Source of the DNA: Desulfobaccales bacterium
GTDB lineage: Bacteria; Desulfobacterota; Desulfobaccia; Desulfobaccales; 0-14-0-80-60-11
Assembly: GCA_037481655.1 (NCBI GenBank)
Contig: JBBFLF010000004.1
Coordinates: 1-64,000 of the forward strand
Reading direction: 5' to 3'
Length of the DNA stretch: 64,000 nt
The stretch's first letter is position 1; every line of letters starts with the position of its first letter. Positions 9,164 to 18,612 of this stretch are shown in pieces. The notes below the pieces were generated by a model. It did no database searches, was not told the DNA's origin, and worked only from the letters and a program-made list of their open reading frames with translations. Position numbers and translations under genes: made by a program.

Positions 9164-10363
9164 ATGAAAATTCTCTTTATGCGGGTCCTGGTGGCGCTGG
9201 TTTTGGTGGGGGCGGGAACGCTCGGGCCCGCCCTGGCGGAATGTTGGGAGGGCACCCTGCCCTCAGGGGCACCGTATCGCATCTGCCTGCCCGAAAATTA
9301 CAACGGCCGGTTAGTGGTTTTTGCCCCCGGCTATATCAGCCCGACCAAGAAGCCGGCCATCCCCGATGACCAGCTGATCCTTGCGGATGGTTACAGCCTT
9401 CCGGATTTGGTGACCGGATTCGGTTTCGCCTTTGCGGTGACCGGTTATCGGGACACCGGCCTGGTGGTCCAGGAAGGCATGGAGGACCTGAAAGAATTGG
9501 TGAAGCAGTTCGTTGACGAGGTGGGGCGGCCCGACTATGTCTATCTGGCGGGGGTCTCCCAAGGCGGGCTCATCGCCGCCTTGCTGGCGGAGGAAAAGCC
9601 CCAGTATTTTAATGGCGCTCTGTCCTGCTGCGCCGCCATCGGGGATTTTCGCCGGCAGATCAATTACTGGGGCGATGTGCGGGTGATCTTTGACTACTTT
9701 TTCCCCAAGGTCCTGCCGGGAAGTCCGGTGAGTATACCGCTGAAATTGATCAACAATTGGTATTCCTTTTATGAAAATAAGGTCAAAATAGCTTTGATCT
9801 TCCATCCCCATGCCACCGATCAGCTTTTGGCCGTCACCCGGGTGCCCCCCGGCCCCACCCCCCAGACCCGCCTCCAGGCGGTGATGGACAATCTGTGGTA
9901 CAACGTCTTTGCCACCAATGACGCCATCGACAAGCTGGGGGGGCAGCCTTATGACAACCGCCTGCGCCTGTATACCGGTTCTGATAATGACCTTATGCTC
10001 AATCAGAGGGTGGCCCGCTTTCAGGCCGATGCCGCCGCCCTGGCGGAAATGCAGAAGTACCAGACCTCGGGCAGGCTGCGCATCCCGCTGGTGACCCTGC
10101 ACAACACCCAGGACCACGTGGTGCCCTATTGGCATGAATGGCTTTACCGGTTCAAAGTCATCGCCCAGGGATCCGCAGGGCGGTATGTGCACTTGCCGGT
10201 ACCCCGCTGGGGCCACTGCCATTTCAACACCTCAGATGTGTTAGTGGCTTTCTATTATCTCATCTGCATGGTGGATGATGCCGGTGGCCGGACAGCGCTT
10301 CCGACTCCGGAGGCTTTGGGGATGGACTTTGCTTCTGAGCCGCAGAAGAGCCAGTCCCGGTAA
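9164..10363 (+). CDS. Exported alpha/beta-hydrolase (esterase-like)
   Basis: 399 residues with a clear signal peptide (LVALVLVGAGTLGPALA, cleavage near 25). The alpha/beta-hydrolase triad can be assigned: nucleophile Ser132 in AGVSQGG, Asp317 in HNTQDHVVP and His351 in RWGHCHF. RLVVFAPGY near residue 49 is the expected oxyanion strand. Such proteins hydrolyse esters in the periplasm; the substrate cannot be told from sequence. AGAGGAGG lies 7 bases before the ATG. The gene converges on the DUF362 gene, with 28 bp between the stops. Confidence 0.85.
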   Translation: MKILFMRVLVALVLVGAGTLGPALAECWEGTLPSGAPYRICLPENYNGRLVVFAPGYISPTKKPAIPDDQLILADGYSLPDLVTGFGFAFAVTGYRDTGLVVQEGMEDLKELVKQFVDEVGRPDYVYLAGVSQGGLIAALLAEEKPQYFNGALSCCAAIGDFRRQINYWGDVRVIFDYFFPKVLPGSPVSIPLKLINNWYSFYENKVKIALIFHPHATDQLLAVTRVPPGPTPQTRLQAVMDNLWYNVFATNDAIDKLGGQPYDNRLRLYTGSDNDLMLNQRVARFQADAAALAEMQKYQTSGRLRIPLVTLHNTQDHVVPYWHEWLYRFKVIAQGSAGRYVHLPVPRWGHCHFNTSDVLVAFYYLICMVDDAGGRTALPTPEALGMDFASEPQKSQSR

Positions 10364-10391
10364 TTCTCTTTATTTTTCCCACCTTGCCGCC

Positions 10392-13142
10392 TCACCGGCT
10401 GCCCAGCCAGGTGAAAAACCGGCTGAGCAGCCGGTTGGCGTAAGTGCGCTCGCCGCCGGCCTGCAAAAAGAGGGCGTGCTGCAAAGGCCTAAGAGCCCGC
10501 CGGGCCGCCTGCATGAAGGCGGACTTGGACTTGTGGGTGAAGTGGCTCTCATCCATATAGGCCCCGGCCATATACAGGAGATTCCCGAAGTAGTCGTTGG
10601 CGTCCAGCCCGAAGTGGGTGAGGATGGTCATCACCGCCGGCACGTTGAGCCAGGGGCGGTAGAGGCTGGCATCGCCGATCAGGTGAATCTCCGGCTTGCC
10701 GAAGGCTTTCACCGCCAGCTCCATGTATTGGCTGATCTTGGGATTGAGGCCCATCTTGCTGGCCCCCACCCAGTCCACCGCCACCAGATCCGCGCCGGCG
10801 ATGATGGTCTCGGTGCGGTTGGGCTCCGGGTCGGCAAAGACCCCGAAGGGCCCGTCGGCGCTGAGATGGGCGTCAATAATGCCGAAGTGCACCGGAAAGG
10901 CCTTCAGATACTCCATGGTGGTGTGGTAGATGTCCCGGCCGGTGTGGTATTCCGAGAACTTGTCCGCCAGGGGGAGGGCGCCGTAGATGTTTTTCAGGGT
11001 CAGCGAATAATAGGCGTAGGCGTGGGTCTTGTTTTTGGCAAAGGAGAGGCGGAAGTCCGCATCCCGCCAGGTCACGGGCACCGGGTGGACGCCCAGATGG
11101 GGCCCCAGACAGCGTTCCTCCCGCTCATCCAGGGTGAGGTCCACTAGCCGGTAGCCGGCGCTTCCGTCCGCGGCGTAGCCCAAATACTCCGCCATCTCCC
11201 GCACACTGCGCTTGTCGAAATACTCGCCGTAGGTGCTTTGGGCTTCGGCCACGGTGAGGTTCGCAAAACCCCGCTCCCGGAGCCGCCTAACCAGGTGGTG
11301 CACCAGCTCCGGATCGGTGAAGGTGCTGCGGTCGCTGTTGTTGTAAGCGAACATGAAGTTGGGCTTGATGACGATGGCAAACTCCGCCTGGGATTTGCCC
11401 GCGGCCTGGCAGGCCGCCTCCAGCGTCTCCCAGAAGCGGCCGGCGGTGAGCGCCGTGTCCAGGGCCTTGAATTTGTCCGGGTCCCGGATGGCGGCCGCCG
11501 TTACCTGCCGGTGGGAGTTTTCCGCCTCCAGGCGTAGGAGGTTCATGTCTTCCTCCAGGGCCAGGCAGAGGTCCCCCGCCGGGTCCGCCACCCGGATGAT
11601 GCGCCGCTGGAAGACCGCGGTGGGGAAATGGTCGTTATTTACCTCCAGAAGCGGCTCCCCCAGCTTGCGGAAGAGGCGCCCGCCCCGTTCCCCCTCCTCT
11701 CGGGGCCCCAAGGGGGCGACCTTCAGGGTCCCCCCCTCCAGGAGAAACTCCCGGGAGGCCACCCGGTCCACCACCGCGCCCAAAAAGGCATCGAACTGGT
11801 CCTTGGTGAGGCGCTGGCGCTCGTTTCTGAGAGAATTGGCGTGGATCTGCACCCGGGCGGCCCGGGCCTGGGGGCGCACGGCACAGATATAGCCATACAG
11901 CAGGGTGGGTTCCTTGAGGTTGCGGAAGGTGGTGCGCTCCGCCTCCCCGAAGCTCGCCTCTGGGATTATCTCGCCTGTGAGCTCCTCCCCCGCCCGCCGC
12001 AAGGACAGCCGGCCTTGGGTCACTGTTACCGTGTGCGGCGTAATGAACACCCCCAGCAGGGCCTCCCCCGGCAGGATGCTCCGGAGCAGCCACTTGATGC
12101 TGGAAGCCATCCGGGCCAAGACGTCGTGGGAGATAGCAAAGGGGAGCGGCGTGACCGCAAAGGGGGTGGCGGTGAAGGTGAGCTGAAAGTCGGCCTGCCA
12201 GGTCACCAGCGAGGGCTCACCTTGCAACATTGCGGAGCGGCTCACCGCAAAGCCCCGGGTGAGCTCGTGGAGCGGCCCCTGATAACGATAGCTGCCGGCG
12301 GCCACGTTGAGCTTCAGGCCGGGAAGGACGCGATCGGTCAGGGCGAAACGCCGCCAGCCGCCCCGGCCGTCCTCTACCACCAGAAGCACATCCCAGAAGA
12401 TCTCCCCGTCCCCCCAGGGAAAGTCCCGGTCGTGGATGCCGGAGACCAGGAAGAACTCCCGGGGCTGGCCCCCCAGCTCCAGCTTGCCGGCGAGCACCAG
12501 ATTTTCATATTCCGTGTCATATAAGGGATTGATATCCCTGAGGTATTCCTGACGGAGCTTTCCCCAGGCGAAATTGAGGAAGGCCAGGCGGGCCTGGATC
12601 TTTTTGTGCAGCTCCCACCAGCCGGCGCCGGTGACCTTCATGGAGGCCATGAGGGCCGGGGCGTCCTTGAGGTCGAAGAAGAGGAGCCCGGAGCCGTACA
12701 GGGGGGCCCGGTCATCGGGTCCGGCATAGATGCGGGTGAAGAGGGTGGTCATGTCCTCCACCAGGTCGAAGCCGGGGTCGTCCTTGAGGTTCTTGTGCCC
12801 GAAGAGAAAATAGGAGCGGCCGTCTGCGGCGGTGAAACGGAAGGAGTAGGTCATGCGCCGGATGCCCTCGGCGCTCACGGAAAACAGGTTGAAAACCCCG
12901 TCCTCCATGGGGAAGGTTCCCCCCAGGGGCCCAAAGGTGACGGTGCCGGTGAGCCGGGCCTCATGCTCCGCCAAATGGATGAACTTTTCCAGGTCGTCAA
13001 TGATGATGCGGGCGTCAAATTTCAGCGGGGTATGCTCCCTTTCCCCGGCGATTCTCCCCTCCAGGAAATCCTCTTTCCCCACGCCCAGCCAGCCGGACAT
13101 GGTCTCCTGAAACTCCAGCCCCAATCCCTGCAAACCGCCCAT
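10392..13142 (-). CDS. DUF362 domain protein with large unassigned N-terminal region
   Basis: 916 residues from an ATG at 13142 with AGGAGG six bases upstream; an upstream extension to 13484 lacks this. The C-terminal 380 or so residues match the DUF362 pattern: AIVIKPNFMFAYNN, then DPELVHHLVRRLRERGF and later GADLVAVDWVGASKMG. The N-terminal 500 residues form at least two beta-rich blocks (KFDARIIIDDLEKF, SYFLFGHKNLKDDPG) that I recall only loosely as occurring beside GMC-type oxidoreductases. No signal peptide or iron-sulfur cysteine motif is visible. DUF362 proteins are functionally obscure, so no reaction is assigned. Confidence 0.8.
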   Translation of the reverse strand: MGGLQGLGLEFQETMSGWLGVGKEDFLEGRIAGEREHTPLKFDARIIIDDLEKFIHLAEHEARLTGTVTFGPLGGTFPMEDGVFNLFSVSAEGIRRMTYSFRFTAADGRSYFLFGHKNLKDDPGFDLVEDMTTLFTRIYAGPDDRAPLYGSGLLFFDLKDAPALMASMKVTGAGWWELHKKIQARLAFLNFAWGKLRQEYLRDINPLYDTEYENLVLAGKLELGGQPREFFLVSGIHDRDFPWGDGEIFWDVLLVVEDGRGGWRRFALTDRVLPGLKLNVAAGSYRYQGPLHELTRGFAVSRSAMLQGEPSLVTWQADFQLTFTATPFAVTPLPFAISHDVLARMASSIKWLLRSILPGEALLGVFITPHTVTVTQGRLSLRRAGEELTGEIIPEASFGEAERTTFRNLKEPTLLYGYICAVRPQARAARVQIHANSLRNERQRLTKDQFDAFLGAVVDRVASREFLLEGGTLKVAPLGPREEGERGGRLFRKLGEPLLEVNNDHFPTAVFQRRIIRVADPAGDLCLALEEDMNLLRLEAENSHRQVTAAAIRDPDKFKALDTALTAGRFWETLEAACQAAGKSQAEFAIVIKPNFMFAYNNSDRSTFTDPELVHHLVRRLRERGFANLTVAEAQSTYGEYFDKRSVREMAEYLGYAADGSAGYRLVDLTLDEREERCLGPHLGVHPVPVTWRDADFRLSFAKNKTHAYAYYSLTLKNIYGALPLADKFSEYHTGRDIYHTTMEYLKAFPVHFGIIDAHLSADGPFGVFADPEPNRTETIIAGADLVAVDWVGASKMGLNPKISQYMELAVKAFGKPEIHLIGDASLYRPWLNVPAVMTILTHFGLDANDYFGNLLYMAGAYMDESHFTHKSKSAFMQAARRALRPLQHALFLQAGGERTYANRLLSRFFTWLGSR

Positions 13143-13447
13143 GGTGCCCTCCTGGGGAATCCCCGGCACGATACGGGTGAAAGGCAGCGCGCCCTTGAGG
13201 CGCCACAGAGGATGAGATGGGCGACGTCCAGAGTCGCCTCGGCGTTCAGCCCCAGGTCCGGAACCACGCGACGGTGATTCCATCCTGACAGAGCATATAA
13301 TCCTAACTATAACCCAAAATAATGACACTGTATTCTTCCTTATGAGGACGGTAAGGCTCCAAGGCGGCATTAGCAGGCCGACCCTGGGAAGTAAGGAGGC
13401 AGGAATTCCGAGGCGGGTGGAGGATAAATGAGGAGGGAATAAAGGAT

Positions 13448-13475
13448 GGGGGAGGGAGTAGCCTGCTCCCTCCCC
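13448..13475 (-). terminator. Possible terminator after the pentahaem cytochrome gene
   Basis: GGGGAGGGAG and CTCCCTCCCC form a 10-bp stem 20 bp downstream of the cytochrome stop at 13496, followed on the minus strand only by CATCCTTTATT, so the U-run is poor. Confidence 0.5.
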
Positions 13476-13495
13476 GGTGCTCAAACGATCAGTTT

Positions 13496-16459
13496 TTAAG
13501 GCACGATGACCTGGACCGTGGCCCAGGGCGAGAGATTATTGCCGAAGGTGGCCGCCACCCGGTATAGGTAGGTGCGGCCTTTTTTCGCGGTGGTGTCGGT
13601 GAAGCTGAAGCCGGTCTGGTTGGGGTTGGTGACCGGCAAGGTTCCCACCTGAATGAAGGCGCCGGGAGTGGGCGAGACCTCCTGCCGTTGGATGATGAAG
13701 CCATCCTTGGCGGTCCCGTTGATGTCATCCCAGCCCAAAGTCACCTTGGTGGCCTTGATGCTCAGCAGCTTCAGGTTGACTGGCGGCTGCAGGACCACCT
13801 GCTGGGTGGTGGCGGCGGTCGGTTCGGAGTCGCCGCTGATCCCGCCGGCGTTGTAGGCCTGGACCTTGTACTTGTAGGTCTTGTCAGGGTTGAGCACGTC
13901 GTGCAGGAAGCTGGTGCCTGTCACCACCGCCAGCTTATCCCACTCCGCCGTGGCCGCGGGGTCGTCGTTGGCGCCGGGGTTTTCCCCGTAGGCCACCCAA
14001 AGGATATAGCCTTCCGCACCTGTCACTGCCGGCCAGGAGACCTGGATGGAGGAGGCGTCCTTGGGAGTGGCGGTGGGAGTTCCGGGGGGATTGGGGGCCG
14101 TCGCGCCCGTCTGGGCCGCGGCCACCAGGAAAGGCTCGCCCTTGCCGGTCAACAGCCAGGAGGCGTAGGCGATGCCCCCCCAGTTGTCGTTCAGGGGCAC
14201 CGACTTTTTGCCCTTTTTGTTGTAGGGGTCAGAGATGGTGGAGAGCTTGATGACGTTGCTCAGATAGTTGGGCACCAACGGATAGTTGAGCTCAAAGACG
14301 CTGGGCGGGCCCTCGGGCCGGGGGGAAGTGAAGGTCATGCCGCCCATGTCCCGGAGGTAGGTCATGAACTCCCGGGTGTGGGTCTGCCAGCGCACCTCGG
14401 CCCGGGCGGTGGTGGGGGCAGAGGCGGCGGTGAAGTAGTAGGTCACTTCGTCCCAGTTCTGACCCGCAGGGAAGCGGGAGGCGGTGGCTTCCTCGCTGGG
14501 GATCACCGTGCCGCCGGCACCCAGGGTGTAGCTGACGAATTTCGCGCCGTTGGCTTTATATTGATCGAAATCATAGCCCGCCGGCGGGATGCGGTTGTCG
14601 AAGACCACCTTTTCGTTCAGCAGGTTCACCGACATGTTGTAAGTGCCGTTCTTGTCCAGGTCGCTGCCGGTGCGCTTCTCATAGATCATCACCTTATTGG
14701 TGGCGGTCTTCCAGGTTACCGGCGCTGCCGCCGTGCCGATGCTGGGACCCTGGGCCCGGATGGCCGGGTTGCTTTCCGCCACCACCTTGCCCGAATCGGC
14801 ATACAGCAGGGCCTCCGCGGCATCATAGTAGCCGGATTGATACACCGTGGTGCCGCCGGCGTTCTTCACGTCCAGGGCGATCCAGAAGCGGCGGCCGTCG
14901 GGGTAGCCCGAGGGGATGCGGTGGCCGGTGTTGTTGGTCACCTTGACCTTGACGCTATAAACATTGCCGCCCACCGGCGTCGGCCCCTCGGTGATCTCCA
15001 CGCTCACCGCCTCCTTGAGGGAGATCTCGGTGTTGCGCTTGGTGCGGGCCCACATGGTGGAGCGGTCCGAGAGCATGCCCGGGAAGATGGTGGGGTCGTT
15101 GCCCGTGGGCGCGCCGATGACCTCCAGGTCCACCTCGGGGTAGAGCACCCTCATCATGTCGGGCAGGTCCCGGTTGGCCCCGGCGAACTTGTGGAACGCG
15201 GTGCCGTACTTGCCGCTCACCGGGTCCAGATACTGGTTGCGGTCCTTGGCGTAGGGATACCAGCCCACTAAAGCCGGGTCGGGGTTGTAGGCCTCAGGGA
15301 TGCCGTCCGCATACTCATGCTTCTTGCTGGGCATGTGGCAGTCCTGGCAGCGGTTGCCCGGGGTGCCGGCCTCATAGGCCTTGCCGAAGTTGCTGAACTT
15401 CCACTCGGTGTAGGTGCGCTGCTCGGGCATGCCCCGCATGCGGTAGGTGCCCCCGGCCGTGGGGATGGTAACGTCCAGGGGGATGGTGAGGTCGTGGCAG
15501 GAGCCGCAGAACTCGGGCTTGCGCACGAAGGTGAGGCCCCCGTTCACCCCGGTCATGCCGCCGAAGGTGGGATGCTCCACCGAGATGGCCGCGTCCGGCG
15601 TGGGCGCGATGAGCTCCTGAAACTCGATGGAGTAGGCGCCGTCGGGGTTGATTTTGGGAGACCCATCCGGGAGGACGCCGTAGGTCTGGCCGGTGTAAGT
15701 GCCGGAAAGAGGGGTATCGCTGAACAGGATGTTGGCGCTGCCGGACCACTTGGCGCCGTAGGTCATGTTGTCCACAAACTGCAAGGTGGTGTCGCCATAG
15801 GGCATGCCGGCCGTGGGGCCTTCCGCGGCGTCAAAGGGAGCGCCGCTGTGGGGCCAGTCGTTGATGCCGCCCAGCAGCTTCCACACCGGGTCGGTGGCCG
15901 AGAGGTCGTTCCGCTTGTAGGTGACCCCGCCCATGGCCCGGTGGCACATCTCGCAGGAGATGCCCTCGGTGTCGGTGGACAACAGGATGCTCTGGATGAT
16001 GTTGCCCGCCTGGGGGTCGCCGTTCAGCACCGGGTCAAAGCGGCCGGAGAGCCAGCCGTTGGGGCTGTGGCAGCGCCAGCACATGTTGCCGGCGCCGTCG
16101 GTTCCGGCCAGTTGCTTCACCGCCTCGTTGACGATGAGCTGGTTGGCCCGGAAGACCGGGTCCCGGGCGGCGGAGGCCATGGACGAACCGGCCCAGTTGC
16201 CGCCGTGGGCCACATTCTGGTCAACGGTGCCGCCGTGGCAGGCCATGCAGGTGACCACGAATTCAAAGACGTTGTACGGGGCCGGGAAGGTGATGTTGCC
16301 CAGCTCCTGCTGCTGGGTCCCGGGGTTGGGCATGGAGGTGCCGGCCGGGCTGGGCCGGCCCGGGATGTCGGCGGCGGCCGGGAGGGCCAGGAGCGCTCCC
16401 AGGGCCAGGGCCAAACCTAGCAGGGCCAAACGGCGTCTGCATGGGGGTGGAAACTTCAT
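13496..16459 (-). CDS. Exported pentahaem cytochrome c with two fibronectin type III domains
   Basis: 987 residues with a signal peptide (LALLGLALALGALLALPAAA). Five CXXCH haem c sites occur in the first 400 residues: CMACH (71), CWRCH (127), CEMCH (169), CGSCH and CQDCH. No sixth site was found. A beta-rich middle follows (NNTGHRIPSGYPDGRRFW), then two FN3-like domains near the C-terminus (NPPGTPTATPKDASSIQVSW and PPVNLKLLSIKATKVTLGW). It is probably a periplasmic or surface electron carrier or a multihaem reductase; the FN3 modules suggest binding or extracellular display. AGGAG lies 7 bases before the ATG. The start overlaps the stop of the upstream gene as ATGA, so translation is coupled. 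Confidence 0.93.
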   Translation of the reverse strand: MKFPPPCRRRLALLGLALALGALLALPAAADIPGRPSPAGTSMPNPGTQQQELGNITFPAPYNVFEFVVTCMACHGGTVDQNVAHGGNWAGSSMASAARDPVFRANQLIVNEAVKQLAGTDGAGNMCWRCHSPNGWLSGRFDPVLNGDPQAGNIIQSILLSTDTEGISCEMCHRAMGGVTYKRNDLSATDPVWKLLGGINDWPHSGAPFDAAEGPTAGMPYGDTTLQFVDNMTYGAKWSGSANILFSDTPLSGTYTGQTYGVLPDGSPKINPDGAYSIEFQELIAPTPDAAISVEHPTFGGMTGVNGGLTFVRKPEFCGSCHDLTIPLDVTIPTAGGTYRMRGMPEQRTYTEWKFSNFGKAYEAGTPGNRCQDCHMPSKKHEYADGIPEAYNPDPALVGWYPYAKDRNQYLDPVSGKYGTAFHKFAGANRDLPDMMRVLYPEVDLEVIGAPTGNDPTIFPGMLSDRSTMWARTKRNTEISLKEAVSVEITEGPTPVGGNVYSVKVKVTNNTGHRIPSGYPDGRRFWIALDVKNAGGTTVYQSGYYDAAEALLYADSGKVVAESNPAIRAQGPSIGTAAAPVTWKTATNKVMIYEKRTGSDLDKNGTYNMSVNLLNEKVVFDNRIPPAGYDFDQYKANGAKFVSYTLGAGGTVIPSEEATASRFPAGQNWDEVTYYFTAASAPTTARAEVRWQTHTREFMTYLRDMGGMTFTSPRPEGPPSVFELNYPLVPNYLSNVIKLSTISDPYNKKGKKSVPLNDNWGGIAYASWLLTGKGEPFLVAAAQTGATAPNPPGTPTATPKDASSIQVSWPAVTGAEGYILWVAYGENPGANDDPAATAEWDKLAVVTGTSFLHDVLNPDKTYKYKVQAYNAGGISGDSEPTAATTQQVVLQPPVNLKLLSIKATKVTLGWDDINGTAKDGFIIQRQEVSPTPGAFIQVGTLPVTNPNQTGFSFTDTTAKKGRTYLYRVAATFGNNLSPWATVQVIVP

Positions 16460-17118
16460 GGCATTTCTCCTTTCGTGGGTCGTCGAAATGTTGGGGCCTG
16501 CAAATCAATGGTGAGCTTGCCGGTGAAGAGTTCGTCCCCCTGAAACGTTCCACCTCCTCTCTGCCGCCCGAAGCCGGGACGGAAGGTGACCATCTCCACC
16601 TGGGCCTTGACCGGTCCGGGGTGGGTGGCAGGGTTGAAGCCGAGCTTGGCCCTGAGCGTCCCCCGCAGCACGGAGGGGTGGTAGCGGGTCTTGCTGGCCT
16701 CGGGCGGGGCCTCCGCATCGGTGAGGGTCCAGTTGCCGGTGACCTGCCAGGTGCCGGCCTCCTGGCCAGGCCGGTCCTGGAAGGGGGAAAAGGCATTCAG
16801 GGTAACCCTGAACCTGCCCTTTTTGATGGGGGCTCCTTCATCTCCCTGGGCCTGAGCCTCCACTGTGTAGCCGGTGGTCATGGTGCCCTGCTCCGTGGTG
16901 GTGGTCTCGCCCGGCTCCACTATCTGGGAGTTGGTGAGCCGCCAGGAGAATTTGCGGGGAGACCCCTCCCGGCCGGTCTCCTGGGCCTCCAGGCCGCCTT
17001 GGGCGGCCACCAGCACGCCCACAGCCAGCATGCTCAGCAAGCATCTCACGGCCCGCCTGCCGCGCGGGCCTTCCTGGCCCGAGGACCTGTGGTTGCCTTC
17101 TTTTAAACACCCATACAT
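16456..17118 (-). CDS. Exported protein coupled to the pentahaem cytochrome
   Basis: 220 residues, not recognised. A Sec signal follows a basic N-terminus (RRAVRCLLSMLAVGVLVAA, cleavage near AQGGLEA). The mature part is mostly beta (SWRLTNSQIVEPG, TWQVTGNWTLTDAEA, AQVEMVTFRPGFG) and has no haem motif. It ends in TGA overlapping the cytochrome ATG, so the two probably function together, for example as a periplasmic partner or assembly factor. The ATG at 17118 has GAGG 8 bases upstream. Confidence 0.7.
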   Translation of the reverse strand: MYGCLKEGNHRSSGQEGPRGRRAVRCLLSMLAVGVLVAAQGGLEAQETGREGSPRKFSWRLTNSQIVEPGETTTTEQGTMTTGYTVEAQAQGDEGAPIKKGRFRVTLNAFSPFQDRPGQEAGTWQVTGNWTLTDAEAPPEASKTRYHPSVLRGTLRAKLGFNPATHPGPVKAQVEMVTFRPGFGRQRGGGTFQGDELFTGKLTIDLQAPTFRRPTKGEMP

Positions 17119-17318
17119 CGTAAGAACCTCTGCTTGTGCCCCTCTTCAGCCCCTTTTGCTGCGGCTGAATTAGGCCGCGGTGCGTCGATCACTTCCAAAC
17201 CCGTTTGGCTGAGAATGTCCAGAAAGACTGGCGTATCAAAAACGGGCCGTAGCGACTGGGATGTTTTCGAGGGAGAAAATCTTCGGGAAAAGCGCCGTGA
17301 AAGGAGAGGAGCGGGAGA

Positions 17319-17645
17319 TTACCAGGGAATACCGCCGGAACTGGACAACTGCGAGAAGGGGTTTTCTTTCGGTAGGGTGGAAATCACGAGAAGTGACGGC
17401 AATGCCACCTTTCTATCTGGGAGAGCCCGGATATCTTCATGGCTGGCGAAAAGGGTTGATCTGTGCGACGGGGAGTCGTCTTTTTCAGGGAGCTCCTTGA
17501 TGTGTTGATAAAAGGGTGAGGGGAGAAATGGCGCTGAGCTGTTCAGAGTGAGGTCGCCGGGATAACTTGCCTGGCCTAAAAGGGTACAATCGGCCAGGTC
17601 AAAGGCCAGCATCAATAGAGCAAGAAAGACAATCGCCCGTTTCAT
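17319..17645 (-). CDS. Small exported hypothetical protein
   Basis: 108 residues; not recognised. The start MKRAIVFLALLMLAFDLADC looks like a signal peptide, possibly lipoprotein-type, and the rest is polar. The ribosome-binding site is weak (CCAGG directly before the ATG). The surroundings have a lower GC content than neighbours. It is annotated mainly because of the signal sequence; it could be spurious. The stretch 17119-17318 upstream of the cytochrome pair shows nothing clear. Confidence 0.4.
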   Translation of the reverse strand: MKRAIVFLALLMLAFDLADCTLLGQASYPGDLTLNSSAPFLPSPFYQHIKELPEKDDSPSHRSTLFASHEDIRALPDRKVALPSLLVISTLPKENPFSQLSSSGGIPW

Positions 17646-18184
17646 CCTGGGTCCCGGCGCATCTTACCAAAAGAGGGATCCCCGAGCTCTCTTGGGGCTT
17701 TTAGCCACGTCAATCCCGGGAAGCAACTCTCCTGGAGCAATTCCGGGACTGGGTCTCATCCGGGGAAGCCTGCGGTTGACCAATTTTTAATCATATCCCT
17801 GATGATATTCCAATAGTCAAAAGTGCTCATTTTTTTGACCACCGGACGCTGACCGGGACGTTTTCAGAATTGCGACTAAAGCACGACCTGTTCTGAGCCC
17901 TTCCCATTTCAGGTGCGGATATCCCAGCTTTCAAGGAGGCCAGGTTCTGCCTCAGCACTTCAGCTCCACGCCGTAAAGAGTTCGGGAACCGGCGTATCTT
18001 CGGGGAGATGCAGGTTTAAGGGGCCCACCAGGCAGGTCGGGAGGACTTCGAATACCCGGACATCCTGCCAGAGGCAGGTTGCTCTCACCCCTGACTCTTT
18101 TGGCGGCTTGGGGGAGGATTGCGCCTTTGGACTGGGGCAGTCCCCCGCCCGGGCGCCTGTTGCGGGAGGCACCGATTTAACCTG
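17646..18184. other. Long intergenic region with several inverted repeats
   Basis: 540 bp without a credible gene. It contains GGCGCCTGTTGCGGGAGGC-type stem-loop sequence (about 18147-18172) and GGGGCAGTCCCC at 18135-18146. It could hold a structured RNA, but I could not match it to 6S, SRP, tmRNA or RNase P signatures. Confidence 0.3.
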
Positions 18185-18221
18185 AAAAAGAAAGGGCTGA
18201 CAGCCTTTCGCCTGCCAGCCC
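18185..18221 (-). terminator. Terminator of tRNA-Pro
   Basis: On the minus strand GGGCTGGCAG and CTGTCAGCCC pair (one G-U) around an 8-nt loop, followed by TTTCTTTTT, 22 bp beyond the tRNA 3' end. Confidence 0.88.
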
Positions 18222-18242
18222 TGGGTAGGTCTGAGTGATGTA

Positions 18243-18319
18243 TGGTCGGGACGAGAGGATTTGAACCTCCGACCCCCTGAACCCCATTCAGGTGCGCTTC
18301 CAGGCTGCGCCACGTCCCG
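18243..18319 (-). tRNA. tRNA-Pro (anticodon GGG)
   Basis: Folds as a full cloverleaf: acceptor CGGGACG with CGTCCCG, anticodon stem CCTGA/TCAGG with loop ATGGGGT giving anticodon GGG, T-arm with GGTTCAAATCC, discriminator A, and encoded CCA (18245-18243). No integrase gene adjoins it. Confidence 0.97.
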
Positions 18320-18328
18320 ACAGAGGGA

Positions 18329-18357
18329 AATGTACCAACCCCGGCCGCGCTTGTCAA
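18329..18357 (-). promoter_or_regulatory. Sigma-70-type promoter of tRNA-Pro
   Basis: On the minus strand a perfect TTGACA (18357-18352) is followed after 17 bp by TACATT (18334-18329), about 10 bp before the tRNA 5' end. Confidence 0.85.
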
Positions 18358-18612
18358 CGCCTTGGGTGGAAGAAATCGGCCTGGGCCGGCGCCGCTCTCT
18401 CCCCGAACTTCATTTGGCGGGCAGGTTTTCCTTCCCTCGGGTCTCCATCCGGGCCGTTAAATACTATTCCGGGGCAGTCCCCCCTGCCGCCTTGCGTGTC
18501 TCCGGTCGGATAAAATCCGGTTGTGAGAATCCCCGAAATCTGATATGAGAATAAAGTTTCTCCCCGGCGTGCGCCCGGGGTGGGACAGGACAGCCGCACG
18601 AAGGAGATCCCG

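Noticed and set aside
13143-13484. N-terminal extension of the DUF362 protein to 13484
   Set aside because: The AGGAGG-ATG at 13142 fits better and the extension is Ser/Arg/Pro-rich without domain character.
13688-16420. Two long plus-strand frames (527 and 367 codons) opposite the pentahaem cytochrome
   Set aside because: Antisense shadows; the minus strand has a signal peptide, CXXCH motifs and a Shine-Dalgarno.
17134-17508. 124-codon plus-strand frame
   Set aside because: No signal, motif or Shine-Dalgarno; lies opposite a slightly better minus-strand candidate.
17960-18357. Minus-strand frames across tRNA-Pro
   Set aside because: They translate the tRNA and its terminator; the [14 protein letters not shown]-type peptides are typical tRNA artefacts.
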